Assembly: GCA_000381585.1 (NCBI GenBank)
Contig: KB906736.1
Coordinates: 344,789 to 408,788, forward strand
Reading direction: 5' to 3'
From: Acidobacteriaceae bacterium KBS 83
Lineage (GTDB): Bacteria; Acidobacteriota; Terriglobia; Terriglobales; Acidobacteriaceae
Length of the DNA stretch: 64,000 nucleotides
Shown here: one piece after another, positions 38,003 through 47,500 of the stretch
Position numbering within the stretch: position 1 is the stretch's first letter
How the letters are laid out: every line of letters starts with the position of its first letter
Position numbers and translations under genes: made by a program
The notes under the pieces: generated by a model
The model's database searches: none
Seen by the model: the letters and a program-made list of their open reading frames with translations, nothing else
Told to the model about the DNA's origin: nothing

Positions 38003-41000
38003 GTGACATTTCGCGGCGTTCTGCTGTTCCTTGTAGGCTTCTTTTCTGCCCTTTCTTCTGCGGTTGCGGCTCCCGCCGGTCAAGTTGTTTCCGGCAGCCA
38101 CCAGGCAGCACCGCGTGTGACAGCCAGCCCCTTCGGTATTCCCCTCCCGGCCGGCCGCAATCCAGAGGAGTGGCAGGCATGGCGACACCGGATGCAGGCA
38201 GAACTCGAAGCACGCGGCAGCACACGCGCGCGCGCTAACGCCAGCGGTTCAGGCAGCAGCGGCATCATCGAGACCATCGCCGGCGCCGCGCCATTCCAGC
38301 AGCCTGTGAATGCGCTCAAGACCGGTTTCGGCGAGATCTACGCAATGGCCGAGGACTCGGCTGGGAATCTGTATGTCGCATCCTGCGATCTTGGCGTAGT
38401 GCTTAAGATCGATCCCTCGTCCAGCACAACGGTCTATGCGGGCACGCCGCTGCCCGTGGGACCCGCAATCTCCGCGGGAGATGGAGGACCTGCAACCTCT
38501 GCCCGGATTGCCTGCCCGGCTGGGCTTGCGCTGGATGCGGCGAACAACCTGTACATCACGGATGCATTCAGCGCTACGGTTCGGGAAGTCGATGCTGCGA
38601 CCGGCATCATTCAGACGATCGCCGGCACTCCGGGAAAGTTCGGCCACGCGGGAGATGGCGGTCCCGGTACATCCGCCCTGCTTGATTATCCGACCGGCGT
38701 TGCGCTCGATGGACAAGGCGACCTCTTCATCGTGGATCAATACTATTTGTGGCGTCTCAATCTCAACACCGGAGTCATCCAGACATTCGCAGGCTCAGGT
38801 TTCATATCCAATCCCTGCTTTCCCAGCGCAACCACCACCTGTCCAGCTCTGCAGACGAACTTCTATTTCGCCGGCCCAGAAATCGTAGTGCACGGCGGAT
38901 ATCTCTATGCCGCTCCATATTCCATCTACTACGCCAGCGACACTCTCGATTCCAGCCTCGTCAGCATCAATCTATCCTCCGGCTCAGTTCAGCTTCTCGC
39001 AGGCAGCGGCCCTGGCGCCGGCACGCCAACATCGACCTACCCGGGAATTGGCTCCACGGCTTACATTACTGGTCTGGCAGTGGATGGCGCCGGCAACTTG
39101 TTTTTCTCGGGGCAATATCAGGCGTGGAATTCTAATTTGTATGCCAATCCCAACCCGAACGCCGATGGAATCTATGAAGTGATGGCGAACGATAACAGTA
39201 TCCGCGGGCTTGCGGGCACTAACACGCCTTCAAATAATACAAACGGCGATGGAGGCCCCGCGATTAGCGCAGAGATCGCGTTTGGCGGTGGCGTGTGCCT
39301 CTCATCGAAAGGCGCCGTGACTTTCTTCGATGGCTCCTCTAACATCCGCACCTTTCCAATAGGCGGCAATCTTTCCACGATTGCGGGCGATGGCTGGCCG
39401 AACTTTTTTGGTGACAACGGACCCGCGCAACAGGCCGGGCTTACCAACCCTTTCGGGATATCGACTGACCCACAGGGCAACGTGTATGTGGCAGATACGG
39501 GAAATGAACGCGTTCGCAAGATCGATGCCGCTACGGGCGTCATCACCACAATCGCGGGCGGCGTACTGCCACCAAACGCTGAGGCGGAGATTACGACTTC
39601 AGGCCCGTTCGCTGTTGCTGGCGACGGAAACAGTCACCTCTACGTAAGAACCGACGGTGCAATCGAGGCGGTTGATCTGAACACGGGTACGGTCTCGACC
39701 CTGGTTCCACATGTGTCGCCCACAGGTCCATTCGCATTCGATGGGAACAAGACGCTTTACTATGCGTCGGCTCTCATTTACGGAAACGGGCAGACCCAAA
39801 ACAGTGCCGTCTGGATGGTCGATGTCGCCACAGGTGCCACAACACAGATAGCTGGTGGGAGCAATACTCATGGCCCGAGCGGGGATGGTGGTCCGGCACT
39901 CCAGGCCGGGTTGTACGACGTAGAGGGGCTGGCTCTCGACGGAGAAGGCGGCCTCTACCTGGCTGACAGCTTCTATGAAAATATCCGGAAGATTGATCTC
40001 AACACCGGCATTATCTCGAAGATCGGTGGAGTGAATTCCGGCGGATCCCTCCCCGGGTATTCCGGAGATGGCGGTCTGGCAAATGCCGCAATGTTCAATG
40101 CTCCGGCCGGCCTCGCCTACGACGGCGCAGGACATCTGACCATTGCCGATTCCGGCAACCATGTGCTGCGCCAGATCGATCTGGCCACCAACATCATCAC
40201 GACGGTCGTGGGCAATCACACACCGGGCTTTGGCGGTGATGGGAGCTCCCCCGCCGCTGCAATGCTCTATAGTCCAAACGCGATAGCTTACGATCCAGCC
40301 GGAAATCTTCTCATCGCTGACACGAAAAACTACCGGGTGCGCCGCGTGGTGCTGCATCCGACAAAGCTCAACGCGACATTGGCGTATGGTGGAGCGTCTT
40401 CGGGCGGTGTCACCTTCACTGCTACCTATAGCGGTCTCTCCTTCGGCTTTGCGCCGACGGGTACGGTCACATTCCTGAATGGCTCGACGTCGCTGGGCAC
40501 GGGCATGATTGCGGCGGCCACGGATGGTTCCGGCAACTATGTCGCGACCCTTACCGCGACATCGGCGCCGGCCAATGCCGCAACCATCACGGCGCAGTAC
40601 AGCGGAGATGTGCATTACGCCGCCGCTACGACCACGATTGCGTTCCAGCAGCTGACGCCGTCGTACACGGTCTCGGCCAAGCCGGCCTCGCTGACGATCA
40701 AGCAGGGCTCTTCGGGCAGCGTCACGTTTACGGTGACGCCGCAGAACGGCTTCAACCAGGCGGTCACCTTCCAGTGCGACAACGCCACGCTGCCGAAGGG
40801 CGTCACCTGCAGCTTCAGCCCTGCTTCGGTTACGCCAAATGGAACCGCCGCGGTGACGAGTACGCTGACCGTGCAGACGACCGGCGCTACCATAGTCTCC
40901 CTCGACAGGCGAACGACGGACGGCTCCGGCTGGTTGCGCGGCGGTGTCGCGCTGACGCTGCTACTCTTCGGCATTCCCGGCGCGCGGCGCAGGTCTTGGC

Positions 41001-41203
41001 CCGGCGTCCTGATGATGCTTATCGTTCTCTTGGTCGGCGCTGGGATGATCGGGTGCGGCGGTGGAGGCTCCAGCAACACGGGTGGGAGCACCCAAATAGC
41101 GAACGCAACCCCGCCGGGCGCCTATTCGATCCAGGTCACTACATCCGTTAGCACTACGACTAATGCCTCGCCAGTAAAAGTGGCACTTACCGTGACGCAA
41201 TAA
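38003..41203 (+). CDS. Secreted NHL-repeat protein with Ig-like and C-terminal membrane segment
   Basis: This protein of about 1066 residues starts with a signal peptide (TFRGVLLFLVGFFSALSSAVAAPAG). Roughly ten NHL-type beta-propeller repeats follow (about 60-790), each with the GDGGPA..A....P.G.A.D..GN.Y..D pattern. An Ig-like repeat domain comes next (about 800-890), then a second beta-sandwich (about 895-960), and then hydrophobic segments around 970-1025 with an intervening basic GARRRSWPG. The GTG start at 38003 is chosen because GAGG lies seven bases upstream and the signal peptide begins there; a TTG 54 bases earlier has no ribosome site. The protein is extracellular or anchored. NHL propellers bind proteins, glycans or nucleic acids, so function cannot be narrowed. 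Confidence 0.85.
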   Translation: MTFRGVLLFLVGFFSALSSAVAAPAGQVVSGSHQAAPRVTASPFGIPLPAGRNPEEWQAWRHRMQAELEARGSTRARANASGSGSSGIIETIAGAAPFQQPVNALKTGFGEIYAMAEDSAGNLYVASCDLGVVLKIDPSSSTTVYAGTPLPVGPAISAGDGGPATSARIACPAGLALDAANNLYITDAFSATVREVDAATGIIQTIAGTPGKFGHAGDGGPGTSALLDYPTGVALDGQGDLFIVDQYYLWRLNLNTGVIQTFAGSGFISNPCFPSATTTCPALQTNFYFAGPEIVVHGGYLYAAPYSIYYASDTLDSSLVSINLSSGSVQLLAGSGPGAGTPTSTYPGIGSTAYITGLAVDGAGNLFFSGQYQAWNSNLYANPNPNADGIYEVMANDNSIRGLAGTNTPSNNTNGDGGPAISAEIAFGGGVCLSSKGAVTFFDGSSNIRTFPIGGNLSTIAGDGWPNFFGDNGPAQQAGLTNPFGISTDPQGNVYVADTGNERVRKIDAATGVITTIAGGVLPPNAEAEITTSGPFAVAGDGNSHLYVRTDGAIEAVDLNTGTVSTLVPHVSPTGPFAFDGNKTLYYASALIYGNGQTQNSAVWMVDVATGATTQIAGGSNTHGPSGDGGPALQAGLYDVEGLALDGEGGLYLADSFYENIRKIDLNTGIISKIGGVNSGGSLPGYSGDGGLANAAMFNAPAGLAYDGAGHLTIADSGNHVLRQIDLATNIITTVVGNHTPGFGGDGSSPAAAMLYSPNAIAYDPAGNLLIADTKNYRVRRVVLHPTKLNATLAYGGASSGGVTFTATYSGLSFGFAPTGTVTFLNGSTSLGTGMIAAATDGSGNYVATLTATSAPANAATITAQYSGDVHYAAATTTIAFQQLTPSYTVSAKPASLTIKQGSSGSVTFTVTPQNGFNQAVTFQCDNATLPKGVTCSFSPASVTPNGTAAVTSTLTVQTTGATIVSLDRRTTDGSGWLRGGVALTLLLFGIPGARRRSWPGVLMMLIVLLVGAGMIGCGGGGSSNTGGSTQIANATPPGAYSIQVTTSVSTTTNASPVKVALTVTQ

Positions 41204-41337
41204 CATCTGAATAGTCCGCTTTCTTCACCTCGACAAGCTTGCCAACGGACCTGCGAAATATCTATCGTGGAGTAGCGCCCGAAATCGTTAACTGAAACGA
41301 TCTAGAAATACCCAATTGCGCCCAGAGGTGAACCAAA

Positions 41338-42207
41338 ATGGCGACCGCACAGCAGCCCGCTACCCCGAGAGAACACCCGATGGAAAGCCTGGAAAACTGG
41401 GACGAATTCCTCGAAGGCCGCTACAAAGAGGGCAAGTCGGAAGAGGAGTTCCGCCAGTATGACAAGCAGGCAAATCCTGGCGTCGCCGAGTTCTACCGGA
41501 TCAACCACGAGCAGCAAACGGTGGACTATGTCCTGGGCAAGGAGAAGGAGTACTTCGGGCTAACACGGAGCAAGAAGACCATCTGGGAGGCGGGCGAATA
41601 TCTGAACACGCTTGTCGACGACAGCGATCCCGATACCGACCTGACGCAGATGGAGCACCTGCTGCAGACGTCGGAGGCGATCCGGCGCGATGGGCATCCG
41701 CGCTGGATGATCGCGACCGGCTTTGTGCATGACCTGGGCAAGTGCCTTTGCCTTTACGGCGAGCCGCAGTGGGGCGTGGTCGGCGATACGTTTCCGGTGG
41801 GCTGTGCGTGGTCGGAGCAGATCGTATTTCCGGAGTACTTTGCCGCCAACCCGGACCGCAATGCGGCCGAGTATCAGACGAAGCACGGCATCTACGAGCC
41901 GAACTGCGGCCTCGAGAATGTGCACATGTCCTTCGGGCATGACGCCTATATTGCCGAGGTGCTGAAGAATAACCTGCCGGATGAGGCGCTCTACATGCTT
42001 CGCTTCCACTCCTTCTATGCGTGGCACAAACACGGCGCGTACCAGCATCTGATGAACGAGAAAGACCACGCCATGCTCCCGTGGGTGCAGAAATTCAATC
42101 CATATGACCTCTACTCCAAGGGCCACACCAAGCCGGATATGAAGGAACTGAAGCCCTTCTACGACGATCTCTTCGCCGAGTTCTTCCCCGGAAAGCTCGC
42201 CTGGTGA
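41338..42207 (+). CDS. myo-Inositol oxygenase (MIOX)
   Basis: This 289-residue protein matches the animal enzyme along its whole length. It has the QTVDYV lead, TLVDDSDPDTDL, the di-iron HD motif FVHDLGKCLCLYGEPQW and GVVGDTFPVGCAW, then GLENVHMSFGHDAYI, RFHSFYAWHKHGAYQHL and AMLPWVQKFNPYDLYSK, and it ends PGKLAW like the animal C-terminus. MIOX uses a mixed-valent di-iron centre and O2 to cleave myo-inositol to D-glucuronate. The His and Asp ligands are all present. It is cytoplasmic. GAGGTGA precedes the ATG. No inositol transporter, glucuronate isomerase or iol genes lie in the window. Its stop overlaps the start of a 43-residue membrane protein (TGATG). Confidence 0.95.
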   Translation: MATAQQPATPREHPMESLENWDEFLEGRYKEGKSEEEFRQYDKQANPGVAEFYRINHEQQTVDYVLGKEKEYFGLTRSKKTIWEAGEYLNTLVDDSDPDTDLTQMEHLLQTSEAIRRDGHPRWMIATGFVHDLGKCLCLYGEPQWGVVGDTFPVGCAWSEQIVFPEYFAANPDRNAAEYQTKHGIYEPNCGLENVHMSFGHDAYIAEVLKNNLPDEALYMLRFHSFYAWHKHGAYQHLMNEKDHAMLPWVQKFNPYDLYSKGHTKPDMKELKPFYDDLFAEFFPGKLAW

Positions 42208-42338
42208 TGGCGGCCGAAAACGACGAAGCGCCGGCGAAGCCGCTGGCGCTCGCCATCCTGACGGATCTTCACTTCTGGGTACCGTTTGTGGTGCTGCTCG
42301 TAGGAATTGGCGTGCTGGTCATCTGCGCGCGGAACTGA
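42207..42338 (+). CDS. 43-residue single-pass membrane protein coupled to MIOX
   Basis: A short frame starts inside the MIOX stop (TGATG overlap) and encodes 43 residues: a polar N-terminus (MAAENDEAPAKP), LTDLHFWVPF, and a hydrophobic helix of about 17 residues ending in CARN. The coupling to MIOX and clear membrane helix argue for a real gene. It belongs to no family I can name. A role as a small partner of a transporter or of MIOX is only a guess. It ends seven bases before the stop of the convergent gene. Confidence 0.6.
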   Translation: MAAENDEAPAKPLALAILTDLHFWVPFVVLLVGIGVLVICARN

Positions 42339-42344
42339 AGCGCT

Positions 42345-42713
42345 CTAAAAGATCGCCCGCACCAGCGTGAGTGTCTGGTGCCCGTCCTCGGAGATTTCGC
42401 AACCAAGCTCGCGCGATTCGCGGGGCCCGAGGGTGTCCCGCATCTCGTCTTCTTTGGTCACGCCATCTTTGGTGGTTGCACGGTGGATTGTGACCAGCAC
42501 GTTCCGACCTTCATTGTTACGGATCATCCAATCGCCGCTTGCGGGGGTGGCTTGTTCACAGGAACTGGCCGAGCTTGAGTCCACCCACAGTTTCACCGAG
42601 GCGGGTGTCTTCGGGGCCGGGGTCTTGGATGAGGACTTCTGGCCGGGAAAGGCGGCAATCGCTGGGAGCAATGCGGCGCAAGCAGCGACCGATCTGTACA
42701 TTGCGCGGTACAT
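42345..42713 (-). CDS. Secreted hypothetical protein
   Basis: This 122-residue protein has a signal peptide (MYRAMYRSVAACAALLPAIAAFPG), a Ser/Lys/Pro linker and a small beta-rich domain (about 40-122) with a Cys pair (ASSCEQA and LGCEIS) that could form a disulphide. The ATG at 42713 has GGAGGG four bases upstream. A longer frame to 42905 would run through the terminator at 42866-42902, so the short start is preferred. No family is recognised. Residues such as DWMIRNNEGRNVLVTIHRAT suggest an Ig-like or lipocalin-like strand pattern only. Confidence 0.65.
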   Translation of the reverse strand: MYRAMYRSVAACAALLPAIAAFPGQKSSSKTPAPKTPASVKLWVDSSSASSCEQATPASGDWMIRNNEGRNVLVTIHRATTKDGVTKEDEMRDTLGPRESRELGCEISEDGHQTLTLVRAIF

Positions 42714-42865
42714 TGCACCCTCCAGATTGCAACCGGCGAGATGGCTGTGCAGGATTGTCCGCGTACCACTCATCGAACGGGGTGAAAGAATGCCACGTCC
42801 CCGGCGTGGGTCGATGGTTGCACTGCACCAGAAATGAGTCAAGAAAAATGGCAGGCAAGCAATGA

Positions 42866-42902
42866 AAAGGCGCCTCTGCGATGAACGCAGAAGCGCCTTT
42901 TG
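42866..42902 (-). terminator. Terminator hairpin
   Basis: AAAAGGCGCCTCTGCG (42866-42881) pairs with CGCAGAAGCGCCTTTT (42887-42902) with one mismatch/bulge and a 5-base loop, giving a long stem ending in T4 on the minus strand. It terminates the gene at 42917-43276 and lies upstream of the secreted protein gene. Confidence 0.85.
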
Positions 42903-42916
42903 CAATGCTTCGGCTC

Positions 42917-43276
42917 TTAACGCAAGAACATCATCAGGCCGGTGGCGTGCGCGGTCCAGAATGCAGTGGTGACCAGGGCCGCCAAGACCAGCAGGGAGGA
43001 GGAAACGTACACCAGCTTTCCGCGACGCGGCGAAGGAGCCGGCCAGAAAACGAGCTGCGTGCCCTCCGCGGGCGCCGAACTCTTTCGGGGAAGAACGATA
43101 CTGACGCGCCTGCTTTTCAGCTGACGCAGCATGGCGATCAGACGCTGGCGGGGTATAGCCAGCACAAGACGCATCAACAGGCCGGGGATCAATCGAAGAA
43201 TCATCAGGCTGACTACGACTCCGAAAAAGACCAGTAAAGTCATTTGGGCTGCCTCGCTTGGATTGATCATACCCAT
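42917..43276 (-). CDS. Small membrane protein, two predicted helices
   Basis: This 119-residue protein has a hydrophobic helix at about residues 7-35, a basic cytoplasmic stretch (about 36-75, RQRLIAMLRQLKSRRVSIVLPRK) and a second helix at about 90-115. No family is recognised. AGGTGA lies a few bases before ATG 43276. An ATG 27 bases further upstream (43303, preceded by GGAA) is an alternative. It is a single gene ended by the hairpin at 42866-42902. Similar two-helix proteins are often of unknown function. Confidence 0.6.
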   Translation of the reverse strand: MGMINPSEAAQMTLLVFFGVVVSLMILRLIPGLLMRLVLAIPRQRLIAMLRQLKSRRVSIVLPRKSSAPAEGTQLVFWPAPSPRRGKLVYVSSSLLVLAALVTTAFWTAHATGLMMFLR

Positions 43277-43485
43277 TCGGTCACCTATTTTGGTGAGTAC
43301 CATAGTTTCCAAAGTAACCGATATGACCCGCGCCTGCCCAAATTGGCATTGGGCCGATGTTGCAAAGCCGTCGTATGTGCCCGGAAATGTTGCGAGTTCC
43401 CGTTCTAGCACACCGGGGAACCGCGCTTAGCGGGAGACCACAACGTGGTATGGCTTCCTGAGACGGTCGATGAAAAGCTCGTGTC

Positions 43486-43680
43486 ATGCAGGTGCCGCCC
43501 GATCTCGCGTCCACGCTTTCAAGCGTTGCCATGTTGTCCGGGCGTTCGCCTGAGGCTTTTCTGCGTGAGGCGATCCTCCGCATGATCGACGGCACCGTGA
43601 TGACGCTCTCGACGCTCGAAGAAACGCCGCAGCAGACCGGTTTTGTGCCCCAGCCGCGAAGCTTTTCCGTATATGAGTAG
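43486..43680 (+). CDS. Small hypothetical protein, possibly ribbon-helix-helix
   Basis: This 64-residue protein has an N-terminal VPPDLASTLSSVAMLSGRSP then EAFLREAILRMID, which has the strand-helix-turn-helix spacing of CopG/Arc-like ribbon-helix-helix antitoxins. The rest is polar. The match is weak, and no toxin gene follows. The ribosome site is poor. It is followed directly by a hairpin (43680-43710), which supports it being expressed. It could equally be an unrelated helical protein. Confidence 0.45.
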   Translation: MQVPPDLASTLSSVAMLSGRSPEAFLREAILRMIDGTVMTLSTLEETPQQTGFVPQPRSFSVYE

Positions 43681-43710
43681 AGGCACGCCGCCGGCGGGCG
43701 GAATGCCTCT
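43680..43710 (+). terminator. Probable terminator hairpin
   Basis: AGAGGCA (43680-43686) and TGCCTCT (43704-43710) enclose a second, GC-rich inner stem built from CGCCGCCGGCGGGCG. It begins at the stop codon of the small gene at 43486. No strong T-run follows. Confidence 0.55.
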
Positions 43711-43794
43711 CGTCTGAACCAGCCATCCCTGAACCGTTCAAGACCTCGCCTGGACCGCAGTACTGCGCCCTCGGCGGGGCCCGGTAAGCTGCTG

Positions 43795-43941
43795 TCAGAT
43801 CACCTTCAACAACAGAAGGACCAGGATGATGAGCAGGATGAGACTGAGGGTTCCGCCGCCGTAGTAGCCGATCCCCGGCCCCATGCGATAGCCGCCGAAA
43901 CCGAACAGCACGATGAGAATAATCAGAATAACGATGAGCAC
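43795..43941 (-). CDS. 48-residue DUF3309-like membrane protein
   Basis: A GTG-initiated frame of 48 codons with GGAGG four bases upstream. It encodes two Ile/Leu/Val helices (about residues 1-13 and 31-48) around a Gly/Tyr-rich turn (FGFGGYRMGPGIGYYGGG). This is the layout of DUF3309 proteins, small two-helix membrane proteins of unknown role that are widespread in proteobacteria and acidobacteria. The clear ribosome site and the hydrophobicity pattern support it despite the length. It stands alone on the minus strand. Confidence 0.65.
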   Translation of the reverse strand: MLIVILIILIVLFGFGGYRMGPGIGYYGGGTLSLILLIILVLLLLKVI

Positions 43942-44508
43942 GATGCCTCCCCAGAAATTACTGAAGGAGTCAGATGCAACATCCAGGTTCTCCGTTTGCG
44001 TCTGGATCTAGTTCTCTCAATCTCCAACCGATAACACGGTGCCTTCAGGGTACTGTCCGACCGATTATGCCTGGTGATGCGTGGCGCCGGATCGACAGCG
44101 CGACGCTGTGACGGCACGGAAAGACAAGACGAATTGGCGGTGAGCTTTCAACCACGCATTAACGATCAAAAAAAGTGATCGTTTCGATGCCATGTTTGGA
44201 AAAAAATGATCATAACGACGTTGGTTGAAAACTTATTTAGATTTCTTCATTGCATTTGCCTGCCATTTTGGCCTACGCTTGTGGCCAACTTTTGCCGGAG
44301 ATTCATAAGCAAGATTGAAATCCCAACCACGCAATTCCCGCTTCGGTACCAGTACTTGTTAGTTGACCAATGCGGAGGTGGTAAATCGGAGATTTCCTTT
44401 CGGCAGAACCGGGACCTTTCGGGATACGACCTTCCGCATCTTGCAGCGCGTGGAGATGCGGGCATCGTTGTCCGCTGCAACCTATTTAGCGAGGCTTAGG
44501 AGGCGAGT
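43942..44508 (+). other. Long leader region before the first Oar gene, with inverted repeats
   Basis: No gene is convincing in these 567 bases. They contain a perfect inverted repeat AACGATCA (44161-44168) and TGATCGTT (44176-44183) with an A-rich 7-base spacer. A second similar half follows about 40 bases later (TGATCATAACG around 44206-44216, also after an A-run). A small palindrome ACAGCG-CGA-CGCTGT lies at 44095-44109. The repeats are candidate operators for the receptor gene. Confidence 0.5.
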
Positions 44509-47500
44509 ATGAGGCGAATCATCTTATGGGGCGTGAGCCTTGGGATGTTTCTAGTCTGCCTGTGCGTCAGTAGACCCGCATGGAGCCAGCAAACCACAGC
44601 AGCGATCACTGGAACGGTCGTAGACGCTGGAGGCGCGGCGGTAAATGGCGCCACTATCACGGCTACAGATACTGATCGCGGAACGAGCTACACCGCAAAA
44701 ACCGATCAAGGCGGCATCTTCAACCTTGCACGAGTGCCGATCGGGAACTACCAGGTAAAGGCCGAGGCTGCCGGTTTCCAATCGTCAGTCCAGAACGGCC
44801 TCACACTAGTGTTGAACCAGACCGCGCGTCTGGATTTCAAACTGAACGTGGGCGCGGTCAGCACCACCACGCAGGTCACAGCCGAGGCGCCCGTACTGCA
44901 GTCGGAAACGACGCAGGTCAGCACGCTGATCAATGCCAACACGGTCAGCAGCATTCCTCTGGCGACGCGCAACTATGTTCAATTGACGTTGCTGGCGCCG
45001 GGCAGTGTGCATCCCGACGCATCCTCGTTTAACCAGGGCGACAACGTGGCAAGCGGCGGGCGGCCATTCATCAACGGCAACCGTGAGCAGTCGAACAATT
45101 TCATCCTGGACGGAATGGATAATAACCAGACTTCGGATAACCTGCTGGCTTTCACGCCATCGCCGGATGCGATCCAGGAGTTCAACCTCATTACCAACAA
45201 CGCGTCCGCTGAGTTCGGCAACTTCCAGGGCGGCATTGTCAACGCGTCCATTAAGTCCGGCACGAACCACTTCCATGGCGATGTGTGGGAGTTCTTCCGC
45301 AACGACGTGCTGAATGCCAATCAGTGGGAGAACAAGCTGAACCCGGGCCAAGTACTGGCGAGACCGTCGGTGCGCTGGAATATGTTCGGCGGCACACTCG
45401 GCGGTCCGATCTTCAAAGACAAGCTGTTCTTCTTTGTGGATTACCAGGGACAGCGCTTCGATCACCCGTCGAGCAGCAACTTCATCACTGTTTTCACGAA
45501 TGCCCAGCGCGCGGGCGACTTCTCGTATCTGCTCCGGCAGGACAAGCCGGTCCAGCTTGTCAACCCGATCACAAAGGCACCTTACCCGAACAATCAGATT
45601 CCGCTGTCGGAGATGAACATAGTTGCTAAGAATCTGTTTGCCTCCAAGTACTATCCAACGCCGATCAACAACCAGTTGACCAACAATGCGATCAACACCG
45701 TGACCCAGGCCTATAACACCGATCAGGGCGATGTGAAGGTGGACTACACCATCACAAAGAACGATCGCCTTGAAGGACGCTATTCGCAGGGGTACCAGAC
45801 CGATCCCGGAAGCAACTCGCTGTTGATCCTGAGCAATCCGTTCGCGACAGCTCCCATCCACAACGCGGTTGGAACGTGGACCCACACCTTCGGCCCAACA
45901 ATCCTGAACGAAGCTCGCTTTGGAGCAAGCTGGGTCACGCTTTCTAACGGAAACGCCTTCGATCCCAGCATTGGCAATCTCGGAACGGACCTCGGGATCG
46001 CGAACGCCAACAGCGCCGGCCCAGGCTTGCTGTTGCTTGGCTTCGGCGGCGGTCTGCCGCCCCAGCCCAACGGCGGCACCACCCTTACCAACATGGGCAG
46101 CAACATTATTCAGCAGAACTTCGCCGACACTGTCATCCAGTTCAATGACGGCGTCACGGTCACTCACGGCAAGCATGTCTTCAAGGGCGGCTTCCAGATG
46201 TGGCGCTATCGCGTCAACACCGGCTACACCGGCAACACCGGCCAATATGGTGCTATCCTTTTCGGCCCTTCGAATGTCGGTAACGTCGATTTCGTCGGCG
46301 ACCCGGGCGCCGATTTCTTCCTCGGCTACCCGGAAGCCAGAGGTATCGGCGTCAGCGTCGGTTTTGTCTGGCATCAGTTCTCCTGGCTGTTTGGAGGATA
46401 CGGTCAGGACGACTGGCATATTACGCCGAGTTTGACCCTGAACCTGGGACTGCGTTATGAGGCCCACACTCCATGGGTGGAACTCAACAATCGCCAATCC
46501 AATCTGGATCTGACCACCGGCGCACTTGAGCTTGCGGGAGTGGGCGGCAACAGCCGCGCACTCTACAACTCGGTGTACGGATTGCCGGACTTCCAGCCCC
46601 GCATCGGCTTCGCGTATTCACCAGAAGCTTTGCATGGCAAGACAGTGATTCGCGGCGCCTACACCATCTCCTCCTACCTGGAAGGCACGGGCACCAATCT
46701 GCGACTTCCGAGGAACCCACCTTTCACTCCTCCTGAGGTGGCCGCCTCGTACAGCGCCCCAACGGTTCAGACGCAAGCGGGTCCGGGAGGCGCGGTTGCA
46801 GGCGACCCCTTTGCGGGAGCAACCATGTACGTGTGGGACAAGACGGTCCAGCCGGCGATGGATCAGCAGTGGAACCTTACCATCCAGCAGCAGGCGACAC
46901 CGACGACAACGTTCCAGATTGGCTACGTTGGCCAGCACGGAACGCACCTGATGGTGCCGATGCCGTATCTGCAGAAGCAGCTTATCAATGGAGTAGCGAC
47001 AACACCGTTTTACTTCAATAACAACCCTGCTCTGATTAACGATCTTGGCCAGGTATCCGGAACTGCTTCCCAAGGCTACATGAGCTATAACGCAATGCAG
47101 GCTGTCCTGCAGAAGCGCTTGGGAAATGGGCTGGAAGGGCAGGTGGCCTATACCTGGTCGCATTGCCTGACAAACAACAGCGGATACTACGGGACGTGGT
47201 CGACAGCCCGCCAATCATCAACAGCGTCACCCTACTATCAGAACCTGTATAACCCAGCCGGCGATTACGCCAGTTGCTACTACAACTCCAACAACATCGT
47301 CTCCGCCTACGCAACGTACGAACTGCCTGTCGGAAAAGGCAAGCAGTTCGGACATGACATGAACTCGGTGGCGAATGCAGTTGTTGGTGGCTGGCAGGCA
47401 TCCACCATCATTTCCACGCATAGCGGCTTCCCGCTGGCCATCTATGGCAGCGGCGATGCTACAGGAACCGGCTCGCGTGGAGCCCGTCCGGATTGCGGCG

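Noticed and set aside
44206-44499. A 97-codon frame upstream of the first Oar gene
   Set aside because: No ribosome site or recognisable fold, and it covers inverted repeats that look regulatory.
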